Origin: JBBQZO01 sp038207625
GTDB lineage: Bacteria > Pseudomonadota > Gammaproteobacteria > Burkholderiales > Burkholderiaceae_D
NCBI GenBank assembly: GCA_038207625.1
Contig: JBBQZO010000040.1
Span: 1 to 55,318, forward strand
Length of the DNA stretch: 55,318 bases
Direction of reading: 5' to 3'
Shown here: positions 32,901 to 39,514 of the stretch, piece after piece
Layout of the letters: each line of letters opens with the position of its first letter
Position numbering within the stretch: the stretch's first letter is position 1
Made by a program: the position numbers and the translations under genes
Notes under the pieces: generated by a model
The model's input: the letters and a program-made list of their open reading frames with translations, nothing else
Databases searched by the model: none
What the model was told of the DNA's origin: nothing

Positions 32901-35290
32901 CCGGTGACGCCGCCCGACGGGATGCTGATCGACTGCTTGATGGAGAGATTGCCGCCGGACAGAAACAGGCCGTCGGCGAAGGTGGCGCCGCGCACGCCGG
33001 CGCTCAGGTCAAGCTTGCCGCCGGGCGCAAAGGCGACCGGCGCGACGACTTCGATATTGCCGGACGTGACGGCGGTGACGGCGTTAAAGCCCGCCTGGGC
33101 CAGCGCGCGCGGATCGAGGTCCAGCCGCGCGGCCAGCAATTGCTGGTCGAGCTGGCTGTTGTCGAACGCAGCGCCCGCAGCGGGCGCGGCGGCCGTGTCG
33201 ACGCCGCCGATCAGCACATCGCCCGCATAGCCGGCGCCGGCCTTGGTGCCAATTTCCAGCCGCGCGCCCTTCGGAAAATCGGCCGCGCCGAGCTCGCGCT
33301 GACGCACCCCGGCCACGCTGGCGCCGGCCAGATCACCCTTCAACACGATGATCGGCGCCGACAGTTTGAGCGCGCCCGCGCTGGCGCCCTGGCGGTAGCC
33401 CGCCTCGAAATTGCTGGCGCTGTCGGGCAGGTTCACCAGTGCCGAATACAGTATGCCCGCGCCGGCCGCGCCGATGTCGACCAGACCGTCGTTGAATTTG
33501 AACTTGCTGGTATTGACGTAGCCGCCCAGGTAGTCGACTTCGCCGCCGCTGACGTTGATGCGGCTGCCGGGACGGTCGATGATGGCGCCCTCGGCGCTGA
33601 GGTTGACGGTACCGCCGGCGGCGGTGAGCTGACCGAGGTTCTTCTCGACCAGCGCCAGCCAGCCGCTGACATTGGCCGCCGTGCCGGCCGCCTTGGCGCC
33701 GTTGCGCACGTCGATGCGCGCCTTGCTCGCGTACAGCGGCGACGTGCGCAGCACGACATTGTCGGCCAGCTCGCTGCCGCGCAGATCGACGGTGACGACA
33801 TTGCTGTCCATCGCCATCAAGGTGTTGGCTGTGCCGGCCACGTCGATCACGCTGCCCGGCGCCAGGTCGACGCGCACGATGTCCTTGAGGGGATTGATGT
33901 CGCTGCCGGCCGAACCGGCGCCGTTGTTTTCCGCCAGCCGGCGCGCGCTGATGCTCACGTTGCCATTCGGCGCGAGCAGCTGCGCGTCCTGCTGTAGCGC
34001 GATATTCAGGCCATCGAGCTTGACCTCGGACGGATTGAAGGCGGCCGTCGCGGCCACCGTCTGGCGGCTGTTGAAGAAGGCATTTTGCTGCTCGGTCGAC
34101 AGCCCCAGAAACACGTCCTGAGCCGCCGCCTGGGTCAGCGACGGCGGCAGCTCGGGGCGCAACTTGCGCACGAAGCCGACCAGGTCGTCCAGCGTGGGCA
34201 GCACTTGCGTGACGCTGCCCGCGCCCAGCGTCAGCTGGCCGGTGCGGTTGGCCACGACGGGCGAATTGGCCCCTTCGCTGCTGGCCTGATCGCGCGCATA
34301 CAGGTAAATCGAACCGTTCAGGCTCACCGACGTGGTGGCCGACACGACGCCGTTCTGGTTGACCGCATAGCCGATCATGGTGGCGTTGCCGCGTCCGACC
34401 GAGATGCTGCCGCTGGCGCCGTTTTCGGCGATGCCGCTGGCGTTGGCCGGCGCCACATTGGGCGCCGTGCCGGCCGCATCGTTGCTGACCTCGACAACCA
34501 GACCGCGCAGCGTCACCGCCTGGGCCGAATCGGGCGCTGCCAGATACACCTTGTTGCCGGCCGCCAGAATCACCTGCCCGTCGGGCGCCGAAAGGCGTCC
34601 CTGATTGAGAACGTTCGGTGCGGCCAGCAGGATCAGCCCGCCGTTCGCCGCCGTCAGCGCGGCGCCGCCGTTGCGGTCGCCCTCGACGACGATGGCGCCG
34701 GCGTTCGCGCCCACCGATCCCAGCACGGGATTGGTGCCGGGCAGGATCAGGCCGCCGACCACGCGCTGCTCGTCGAACTTCAAACTGCTGGCGATCAGGG
34801 TGTTCACGTTGACCTGGCCGGTCTTGCCGAACACGATACCGTTCGGGTTGTAGATATACACCCGGCCGTTGGCGTTGAGCATGCCGTCGATGGTCGTGCG
34901 GTTCAGGTTTGCGCCCCCTTCGACCTTGTTGAGCAGCACCGCCGACGCGGACGGCTGCTGGATCGTCAGCGTGGCGGCCGAGCCGATGTCGAAGCTTTTC
35001 CAGTTGACGATATTGGTGGGCGCGCTCTGGATGATGACGGCGCCGTTGGGCGTCGGGCGATAATCGATAGCCGCGCCCAGCTGGGTCACCGGCGTGCTGG
35101 GCACGGCCTGCGGCGCCGGACGGGTCTGGGCCCACGCCTGGGCGCCCAGCACACCATCGAGCACCAGCAGCAGCGGCAAGCCGGCCGCGCCGGCGCGCCC
35201 GAACAGGTTCATCAAGCTGGCGGCGATCGGTGTGGGACGCGGCGATGCGCGGTGCTGCGACGCCGCCCTGGCGTTTTTCTTGTTCATCAT
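23909..35290 (-). CDS. Giant filamentous-haemagglutinin-type adhesin (TpsA)
   Basis: About 3,793 aa from the ATG at 35290, which shares a base with the tpsB stop (TGATG); a GTG at 35302 is an alternative. Extended signal peptide (to about AQAWA), then a two-partner secretion domain (residues ~70-330: AIDYRPTPNGAVIIQ; NRTTIDGMLNANGRVYIYNPN; GIVFGKTGQVNVNTLIASS). The rest is a long right-handed beta-helix rich in Gly, Ala, Asn, Ser and Asp. Near residue ~380 and ~3,380-3,500 there are short helical modules (LPPSLTQAAAQDVFLGLS; LPADLTGAEALSVFNAM). It ends with an acidic stretch (DDEDADGDSEEE), KKKKK and KNK. No toxin or nuclease domain is visible at the end. It should be exported by the TpsB encoded just upstream. 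Confidence 0.95.
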   Translation of the reverse strand: MMNKKNARAASQHRASPRPTPIAASLMNLFGRAGAAGLPLLLVLDGVLGAQAWAQTRPAPQAVPSTPVTQLGAAIDYRPTPNGAVIIQSAPTNIVNWKSFDIGSAATLTIQQPSASAVLLNKVEGGANLNRTTIDGMLNANGRVYIYNPNGIVFGKTGQVNVNTLIASSLKFDEQRVVGGLILPGTNPVLGSVGANAGAIVVEGDRNGGAALTAANGGLILLAAPNVLNQGRLSAPDGQVILAAGNKVYLAAPDSAQAVTLRGLVVEVSNDAAGTAPNVAPANASGIAENGASGSISVGRGNATMIGYAVNQNGVVSATTSVSLNGSIYLYARDQASSEGANSPVVANRTGQLTLGAGSVTQVLPTLDDLVGFVRKLRPELPPSLTQAAAQDVFLGLSTEQQNAFFNSRQTVAATAAFNPSEVKLDGLNIALQQDAQLLAPNGNVSISARRLAENNGAGSAGSDINPLKDIVRVDLAPGSVIDVAGTANTLMAMDSNVVTVDLRGSELADNVVLRTSPLYASKARIDVRNGAKAAGTAANVSGWLALVEKNLGQLTAAGGTVNLSAEGAIIDRPGSRINVSGGEVDYLGGYVNTSKFKFNDGLVDIGAAGAGILYSALVNLPDSASNFEAGYRQGASAGALKLSAPIIVLKGDLAGASVAGVRQRELGAADFPKGARLEIGTKAGAGYAGDVLIGGVDTAAAPAAGAAFDNSQLDQQLLAARLDLDPRALAQAGFNAVTAVTSGNIEVVAPVAFAPGGKLDLSAGVRGATFADGLFLSGGNLSIKQSISIPSGGVTGKASGVLQLADGVAIDLAGRWTNDFDGASVDADGRALGAVARNGGTLNLSVKGVTSEAGSELDVGNGVRLDVSAGASLTAANKTVLGNAGSISLLAGAVSMAGGPAAVNPNDAPVPSDAKLRLGADVMLAGYGFGAGGKLKLTGRTVSIGGLAAPGDLALSTGFFQQGGFGSYDISANVNLDVAPGTVLAPRALAWQLDAAQNRIGSGAMNTVASTQMLELSGSGAVRGATSITLQAPAAPASADGKRFSAGMLTVGTGAQVLLDPGASLTLLAGEQLTVDGTLSAPGGHIALLMPRAPNGTTVPFRAERSIWFGPHARILANGSVARLLISEDGIASGDLLAGGSIEIGDTEIDTASGRRFGASAYIVAEQGALFDVSGVSAGTLRMRTAGLNAPAAEMASAGGSIDIHTRDGLLFDGTLRGAAGGANANGGSLSVTLDTLGGGAVAQPLNARILNILGDNPAESIVPTLLKPGDAVVQQRFAHDADKTDLGYFIDRQNGANVGGRPGGQGWLQASAFAPGGFARLTFKSDQLAFGLGSANLTIAARDALILDSQLLLADSIAGSTSAGAVGAKTLTLNAPYIRLGSADTRFQLNNYLLPGTVYNNDPDNPLTVRPALAGNAVLSTRGASTIDVIGNSALQGFSDATLSASADIRLLGLGGTGGTNDRAGYAVGSLSMVGNLNLNSAQVYPTTLSDFTLSVGINGADPKSGTLTFTGNHNAPEPVLSAGGSVTALASTIVQAGRLVAPFGAIYLGDADTASLKYANGSVTSVAGVGDVPFGTITDSTVAGASAWSYFIPGAGPIKFTQNPQANQAITERALPAKAIVSRAKAIDSEDGAVLDASGGGHLYAYAFTAGKGGSRDVLDGDALAGGASTIYAINPNFHGAVAPVDGVYGDAGLAPGNSVYLSGVPGLAAGMYTLLPAHYALLPGGFSISVAANTRDMQASGNVTLQDGSMLVSGYFSANGAGTQADRSTGFIVSSSKVVRSKSEFGDFDASSFFKNKATVAGVAPFELPVDGGYLAFAWGAVNANLRLQGAMKLGADAGGRRGYADFSAPRIGVVGDQHQSASDAITLVADDLTGLGADSVLIGALRSSRDGAMHLTDLATSVTVSNNGAHPLSGAEIVLVAADRLTLEQGAVVRAAGAVERAAGDIVFDGGGALVRVSGGAAVAVTHGASDGAAHGTLVLASGATVGATGAAYLDASVNTQLKGTLDLAAGSALGIGASGIDLGSELPQDGSGAGVQFDTAALRMLSSLSALSLNSYGAGINLYGDVTLGNPSMRTLSLSGAGLNAYGSAARHASFTADLVRVNGRADASGAPAVTGSAGSLQIDARQIEIGSGMFAIRGYLDSLLVARGELLASAPHGQLSSDRNLTLAAARIGSASAADASFIAGATLSLKQLAGAGAALNAPGMGGALSFVGHDIVSDANLAAPSGQLSMTALNDISITGGTLSAAGGATDFKGTLAYAPGGRINLVGSTVRLAGGALLDVSAVGAAAGTILIDASRADGTGYAQIGATLKGAAQAGADGRAQAQGRFVLSTDTAGGAGQFGALNAQLNEAGFTQARQFTFHQGDVALGGSDRITAQELTLSVDNGSIRIGDDAVIDASGAKGGSIALYAAQAHANGNAGSVTLADRAQLLAMGTGQNDSAAGSLGSGGRVLIGVSSRDNLPGARTSGGGSIDLAGGLINVSGINPARDGGVTLRAPRVGDNGGADVAIARFDTRIKGSAATLIDAYQVYTANSIRAEADSATNLDAGTSGLMYTQAQRFIGNKDAIVKRLGGQAATVTLGAGIEVRSDADLTVSVNEFAANPAERGWDLHAWRFGGAPVSLTLRAAGNLAVLGSISDGFIKPATAAVGMPDWQLGTGPSASYRLVGGADLSGANPLGVVAGKGDVLFGFAARSPTSAAPLTVRDAPVALVRTGTGRIDIAAGRDVTLAMATFWRNNGTLDVKDTAAIDTNVFGASVYTAGQASDLPADGSFDAPTNALNTQYRGGAAVPGKPIADVLTGASFGQGGGAISITAGRDINGPHNLGDRSYRLPGDAAIPPDPDVRHDPGTPATQGELAYLPGTVPQLINNWLFRQGRSHLDADNHLVYETLANGHSVKTAWWTRYDYFNQGVATFGGGDVSIVAGRRVVDLSASVATSAYATGAPGGALRELGGGDLLVRAGGDILGGSFYVQKGAASIHADGSIGAGNASAAPFGPDLAPFNPILALGDARLDVSAGNNLAIETAFNPTMTAQSLVNRGTGSGFLYNAKNFDVNRVASAEDKQIDLDYRQKFAQFSEFSTYTDNSAVTLTAIGGNLRYSGNARDLNRAGVSRDASAASVGLIDDLAGLYLLAPSSLRAVALSGDLTSVNGFVLAASPRGQLDLLAKGDITLHNSNSGIRMLDNDPAAGSQAGAPTLFSKSYLDSLVGSASGIAAHQLGNLHAGDTQPVHIIALTGDLVGELGNATTLSLPKAAQISAGGDIRDLGFRIQHNGALDVTSITAGRDFIDSTTTSPSLVGHVVTGAGRVDLSAGRNVDLGNGAGLVTRGNLDNPYLDEGGAGINVVAGGAHPDYAAFVAYASKFGSVSDVSSSPASLSAPDQRDLIAYVLTARHDLPADLTGAEALSVFNAMAPSQQGAFLAAHKSAADILALVAFVRQQVPALPATVTAVDAWSALRALSPALQEQFLAAHPDVVERLAASAKSLAALSPQDKSALDARFFSNLVQDSKSSKLGAFDNLIASLYPDASKASGDIALYNSQIKTEQGGAINLFAPGGSVYAGLTVGVAANNASKQGIFTIRGGDIAALVKNDFQVNQGRVFTLGGGDITLVSQYGSIDAGKGAKTASSAPPPRVTISANGSVVLDVSGSISGSGIATLKTHPDQPDSNVYALAPRGVFDAGDAGVRSTGSVDIVAPVVLNSANITVASGTVSGASAPVVAAPAAAPAAPANAAPKADDVAGKLAAGDTANANKALAVEVLGFGDDEDADGDSEEERKKKKKAREAKNK

Positions 35291-36942
35291 CAGAAGCCCC
35301 ACACTGCGCGCGCATGCACGCGCTTGGCGCCCGCACGGGTGCTGTCGCCGTCCACCAGAGCGCGGGCGGCGTCAATTTCCACGGCCACGCCGCGTGGTGC
35401 CGACAGGCGCACACCGAGGCCCACTGCGCGCAGTGTTTCATGCTCGGGCTGGGGATATTGCGCCTGCATCACGGTCAGGCGCGCGCTGTCGAAAAATGCC
35501 AGTCCGGCCAGATGCCAGTCCGAGCCGGCGCTGCCGGGACTGTATTGCGGCGTGCGCAGCTCGACGCCAAAGCGCAGGCCCGCGTCGGCGGCGCGCTCGC
35601 CTTCCAGATAGCCGCGCACGCTGTCGGCGCCGCCGGCGGTGAACTGCTCGCTGGGCAGCAAGGGGCCCGACGCCAATTGGACGTCGAGCTTGCCCGACAG
35701 CGTCCAGCGGCCCAGGTTTTCCGCATGCGACACACTGCTGCGCACGGCCAGAAAACTGGCGCTGGCGCCGGCGCGCTTGGCGTCGAAGGCGTCGTCGTGG
35801 TTACCCAGCATGCCGCGCAGGCCCGCGCTCACCGCCAGGTCGACACCGGTGGTGCGCTGCGGCCCGAAACGGCGCGCCGTATAGCTGCCCACCAGCGGCG
35901 TGTAGGCGATTTTGGCCGACGTGCCCCCGCCGCCCAGTACCAGCAAATCCTGGCCGACCTTTTTATGGTCCAGCCCCAGCGCCAGGCTGTGCGTGAACTC
36001 GGCCGTCGTGTTCAACGGCGCCGTGTAGCGCAGCCCGAAGGTGTCCGAGTTGCCCAGCAAGCCCAGACCGGGCGCGTTGGCCAGGCTGGCAAATTCGCTG
36101 CGCGAATGCAGCGCCGACAGCGCCACGGCGTCGCCGTCCTGGCCGACCGGAAACACATACGTCAGCGCGGCCACGCGCGCGTCCGTGCTGCGCTGGGGCG
36201 CCGTCTGCAGCGTCAGTCCCAGGCTGTGGCCGCGCTGCCATAGATTATCGTAGCGCAGCGACGCCGCAACGCGCTGGGCGGTCGTGTTGGGCGTCTGGCG
36301 ATTGCTGTATTCGATGCTGCCGTGCACCGGCAACTGGTCCTCGGCGTCCAGTTGCACCTCCACCGTGCCCGGCAGGCGGCCGGCGCGCAACACCGGCGTC
36401 AGCTTGACGTTCGGGTTGCGATTGAAGGCGGCCAGTTGCTGCTGCACCTTGTTAAAGTTGGGCACATTACCCTCGGCCAGTTCCGGGATGCGCGCCTTGA
36501 TGTCGCTGGGCAGCGTGTATTCGGCGCCCTTGACGCGCAGCCGTTCGATGCCCGCTTCGACGACGTGCAGCGCGACGGCGCCAGCATCGACGCTTTGCTC
36601 GGGAATCGACACCACCACCGTCAGATAGCCCGCCTCATGGTAGACCTGCTCGAGCGCGGCGCGCGCGCCATCGACATCGGCCAGCGTTTTTCCTTCGCCC
36701 AGAAACGGCGCCATCGTGTTCTCGATCACCGGATCGGCCAGCAGGCTGTTGCCGTCGACAATATATTCGAAGACATCGAAACTGGGCGCCTTGGCCGCCA
36801 GCGGCGCCGGCTGCACGCCCGCTTGCGGGGAGTCGGCGCCGGCCGGCGCGCAGGCCATTGCGGACAGACAGGCCGAGGCGATCAGCAGCACAATGCGGGG
36901 CGACGAGCGGGACAGCGAGGTAATGGAAGTTGAATTATGCAT
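35290..36942 (-). CDS. TpsB transporter (ShlB/FhaC/HecB family)
   Basis: 550 aa. Signal peptide (residues ~14-36), N-terminal POTRA region (SFDVFEYIVDGNSLLADPVIENTMAPFLG; second region from about GAVALHVVEAGIERLRV), then a 16-strand barrel with the family motif VRGYLEGE near residue 440, whose Arg lies in the loop that reaches into the pore. The last residue is Phe (RAVWGF). It recognises the TPS domain of the downstream giant protein and exports it. The region upstream (36943-37060) has a TATACT element very close to the ATG but no clear -35 or Shine-Dalgarno sequence. Confidence 0.95.
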   Translation of the reverse strand: MHNSTSITSLSRSSPRIVLLIASACLSAMACAPAGADSPQAGVQPAPLAAKAPSFDVFEYIVDGNSLLADPVIENTMAPFLGEGKTLADVDGARAALEQVYHEAGYLTVVVSIPEQSVDAGAVALHVVEAGIERLRVKGAEYTLPSDIKARIPELAEGNVPNFNKVQQQLAAFNRNPNVKLTPVLRAGRLPGTVEVQLDAEDQLPVHGSIEYSNRQTPNTTAQRVAASLRYDNLWQRGHSLGLTLQTAPQRSTDARVAALTYVFPVGQDGDAVALSALHSRSEFASLANAPGLGLLGNSDTFGLRYTAPLNTTAEFTHSLALGLDHKKVGQDLLVLGGGGTSAKIAYTPLVGSYTARRFGPQRTTGVDLAVSAGLRGMLGNHDDAFDAKRAGASASFLAVRSSVSHAENLGRWTLSGKLDVQLASGPLLPSEQFTAGGADSVRGYLEGERAADAGLRFGVELRTPQYSPGSAGSDWHLAGLAFFDSARLTVMQAQYPQPEHETLRAVGLGVRLSAPRGVAVEIDAARALVDGDSTRAGAKRVHARAVWGF

Positions 36943-37062
36943 AACGACAAAGTATATGAATCTAGTGTTACCGGATCATGAATAAATGCTCACATTTTCC
37001 GTCCTGGAACACGGCGTCTGTGCGGCGCGGCGCCGGCCTGCGGGCGTGCGCTGCGCGCACCA

Positions 37063-37100
37063 ATAAAAAAAACGATCACCTGTGGAGTGACCGTTTTTTA
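37063..37100 (-). terminator. Terminator after the PstS-like gene (possibly bidirectional)
   Basis: AACGATCAC (37071-37079) pairs with GTGACCGTT (37087-37095), with one mismatch, across a 7-nt loop. It is flanked by eight A on the left (T-run on the minus strand) and six T on the right, so it could act in both directions. It lies about 40 bp beyond the stop at 37141. Confidence 0.8.
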
Positions 37101-37140
37101 GGGTGCCAAACCGGCGCGCGCAAACGCGCCGGTCTATGCA

Positions 37141-38595
37141 TTACAGGCCCTTGATCAGCGGCGAGCAGTTGTTGTGAGCGGTGCGTTTGACTTTCGATTG
37201 CAGCGCGCTACGACCGGTTGCGCCGTCGATGTACGCCAGACCAGCGAGGTTATGCTGGTTGGAGTTTTGCAGACCGGCGATGACGGCGTTGGTCAACAAG
37301 GTTTTGTCGATTTTTTGCACTTTGGCGTAGGTGACGGCCGAAGCGATCATGGCAAAGCCGTAGTCGCCGCTGGCGATGGCGTCACGGTTCATGCCGTTGT
37401 TGAGTGCATCGTGGTTGCGCGCGTCGGCGATCGGGCTCACGCCGTCAAGCTTGACGTATTTCCATTGGGTCGATGCGCTAGGCTCAACCTTGCCCAGTGC
37501 GATGACGCCGATGGCGAAGCCTGGCAAGTTCAGGTCGGTGATGACATCGTCGCCGACGGCCCACTCATTGACCGTCAGGCCAGCGCCCGAATCGGCGGTA
37601 CCGATGACTGGCAGCAGACCACCAAACACGCCCTTGATTGGCTTACCCTTGAGCATGTTGGTGCCGCAAGCGTTGTTCGCGAAGTAGATGTTCGACGACG
37701 CTTGGGTACCGGACAGGTCGTCGCGACGGTCCAGACGCAGTGCTGCGGTGCTGCCAGGGATCAGGGCGGCGGCCGATTTCAGCGAACCGGTCACCAGGCT
37801 GGCGTAGGCGGCGCGCGAAATCGATGGCTTGTCGCTGGCGCTCAGGCCTTGGTCAGCTTGCAAAGCGGCGTACAGATCGGCGCTGACGGCGACGCCGAAA
37901 CCTTGCAGTGCCAGTGGCGTTGCGACGACGGTGGTCAAGGCGTTCTTGGCCAGCACGTTGAGTTTGTACAGTTCGACCGGAGCGACGTCGGAAATCGCGA
38001 TATCGACCAGCATCGGCGCCTTGGCATCGCATACCAGCGAATTGGCGATGGCGCCGTTTTGCACGCAGGTGCCCGCCTTGCCGGCTTTGACGTCCGGACC
38101 GACGCTCATCACGAGCGCTTCAGCGACATTCTTGGTGGCGTCCTTGGGATCGAACTTGGCCAGCATCTGCGACACGCCAGCGGCCGAACCGTTGAATTTG
38201 TTGTAGACGACGAACAGACGCTTCGATGCGCCGCCGGTCAGTTCAGCTTTCGACATGCCGTACCAGGCTTTGATGTTGCCTTGCTGGGTCAGTTTGTCCT
38301 CGGCGTTGTTGCGCACCGCTTCGGTCGAGGCCAGTGCGATGATCGGCGTGACGGAGGTGTCGAACAGGTCGGCGGCGGCGATCGCATCGACGCCTTTGGC
38401 CAAGGCCGACGAGCCGCCGATGTACAACACTTGCTCAGGCGCGCAGGTATTGACCAGGTTTTCGGCGGCGGTTTTCGCGCCGGCCGTTGCAGTCGCATCG
38501 GTCGCGCTGGTGACGCAGACAACCGGGGCGACGGCAGCGAAGGCGGCCGACGAGCAAACAGCCATGACGGCGGCGGCGATAAATTTGATTTTCAT
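37141..38595 (-). CDS. Secreted PstS-like substrate-binding-fold protein
   Basis: 484 aa. Signal peptide (IAAAVMAVCSSAAFA-AVAP). Residues ~55-110 resemble the start of a phosphate-binding-type periplasmic fold (VLYIGGSSALAKGVDAIAAADLF), with later blocks (LFVVYNKFNGSAAGV; MLVDIAISDVAPVELY; GFAIGVIALGKVEPSA) in the same style. Longer than PstS (about 320-350 aa), and the classical phosphate-binding loop is not evident, so ligand binding is uncertain. No transport permease is nearby. AGGA lies 7 nt before the ATG and TTGACA at 38635-38640 (minus) may be a -35 element. Codon use appears biased to preferred codons, as in abundant proteins (impression). Confidence 0.6.
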   Translation of the reverse strand: MKIKFIAAAVMAVCSSAAFAAVAPVVCVTSATDATATAGAKTAAENLVNTCAPEQVLYIGGSSALAKGVDAIAAADLFDTSVTPIIALASTEAVRNNAEDKLTQQGNIKAWYGMSKAELTGGASKRLFVVYNKFNGSAAGVSQMLAKFDPKDATKNVAEALVMSVGPDVKAGKAGTCVQNGAIANSLVCDAKAPMLVDIAISDVAPVELYKLNVLAKNALTTVVATPLALQGFGVAVSADLYAALQADQGLSASDKPSISRAAYASLVTGSLKSAAALIPGSTAALRLDRRDDLSGTQASSNIYFANNACGTNMLKGKPIKGVFGGLLPVIGTADSGAGLTVNEWAVGDDVITDLNLPGFAIGVIALGKVEPSASTQWKYVKLDGVSPIADARNHDALNNGMNRDAIASGDYGFAMIASAVTYAKVQKIDKTLLTNAVIAGLQNSNQHNLAGLAYIDGATGRSALQSKVKRTAHNNCSPLIKGL

Positions 38596-39514
38596 GATGA
38601 TCCTATAAATTAGATGGGGGAATTAAGTAAATTCTGTCAAGAAAGCCTTCCTATTCGCATCCTTCGTTTGCCCCGAAGAAGCGCACTACATAGCCCCGTA
38701 TGCCCCGGAAACCATCTGCCATTGCTTAGGAAATCGTTGCCAAGCGCTTGCCGTTTTCCAGCGCCATGCAAGATGCTGTTGGCCGGTAGCGCCCGTATCA
38801 ATTTCCCAATGAACGATATGTTATCCACATGATTCGACGATATTCACCGTTATCATTCCAACATTGATGAGCCGAATGGCTCATCCGCCGTGAGCCGTTT
38901 GATCTGCGGGTACGCGCGCCAAGGGCAAGCGCGGGCGTACCGTGGCGGCAGCGCGATGCACCCGCACCGCGCGGCGTGGACTTGCCCGTTTGCGTGCACA
39001 GGGAAATGGTTGCTGATCGCTGCGAGGAGAAGCGTCGGGATGGGTGGCGAACAGAATTGTCCGAACAAACGGCGCGCTCATGCGCGGAGCGCGGAGCCCG
39101 ATGCGCGCATGACGTGTGCCGATCGCCCGGAATCAGGCACGTCGGTCAAGGTGCGGTGTGGATCAAGCCGGTCTGGCCCGGTGTGGTGCGCGCGCGCCTG
39201 AAGCGCCCAGCCGATGCGCCAAGGTCGATCGGTTCACAAGTGCGGCGCCGGTCCGCGCGGCGTGCGGCGCTCACGCGTTGCGGTCGTCCGGGCGCGACTT
39301 GGTGCACGCGTTGCGGCTATCCGGGCGCGACGTGGTGAACGCGTTGCGGCCATCCGGGCGCGACGTCGTGCACGCGTTGCGGCCATCCGGGCGCGCCATG
39401 CGCACCGGCGCCGCGCCCACGCCGGGCGCCGGGCGTGGCACCGCAGCGCGAGCGCCCTGCCCGGACGCATTGTGCGCATTGGCCGTCTTGGCAGTGCGCG
39501 CCGGCACGCTCAGC
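38596..39514. other. Intergenic region with tandem repeat
   Basis: About 900 bp between the PstS-like gene and the first chemoreceptor. Besides the promoter region of the PstS-like gene and the 33-bp tandem repeat at 39272-39403, I see no gene. Open frames on the plus strand across the repeat are products of GC-rich composition. Confidence 0.55.
39272..39403. repeat. 33-bp tandem repeat, four copies
   Basis: Units start at 39272, 39305, 39338 and 39371, each beginning (C/A)ACGCGTTGCGG and containing ATCCGGGCGCGAC or a close variant. Copies differ by a few bases; the last one diverges at its end. It lies 110 bp past the stop of the chemoreceptor gene. No spacers are present, so it is not CRISPR. 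Confidence 0.92.

Noticed and set aside
38596..38900. Pho-box upstream of the PstS-like gene
   Set aside because: Only one CTGTCA-like half-site (around 38634) is present and no second unit lies 11 bp away.
39272..39403. CRISPR array
   Set aside because: Units of 33 bp follow each other directly without unique spacers, there are only four, and no cas genes are present.
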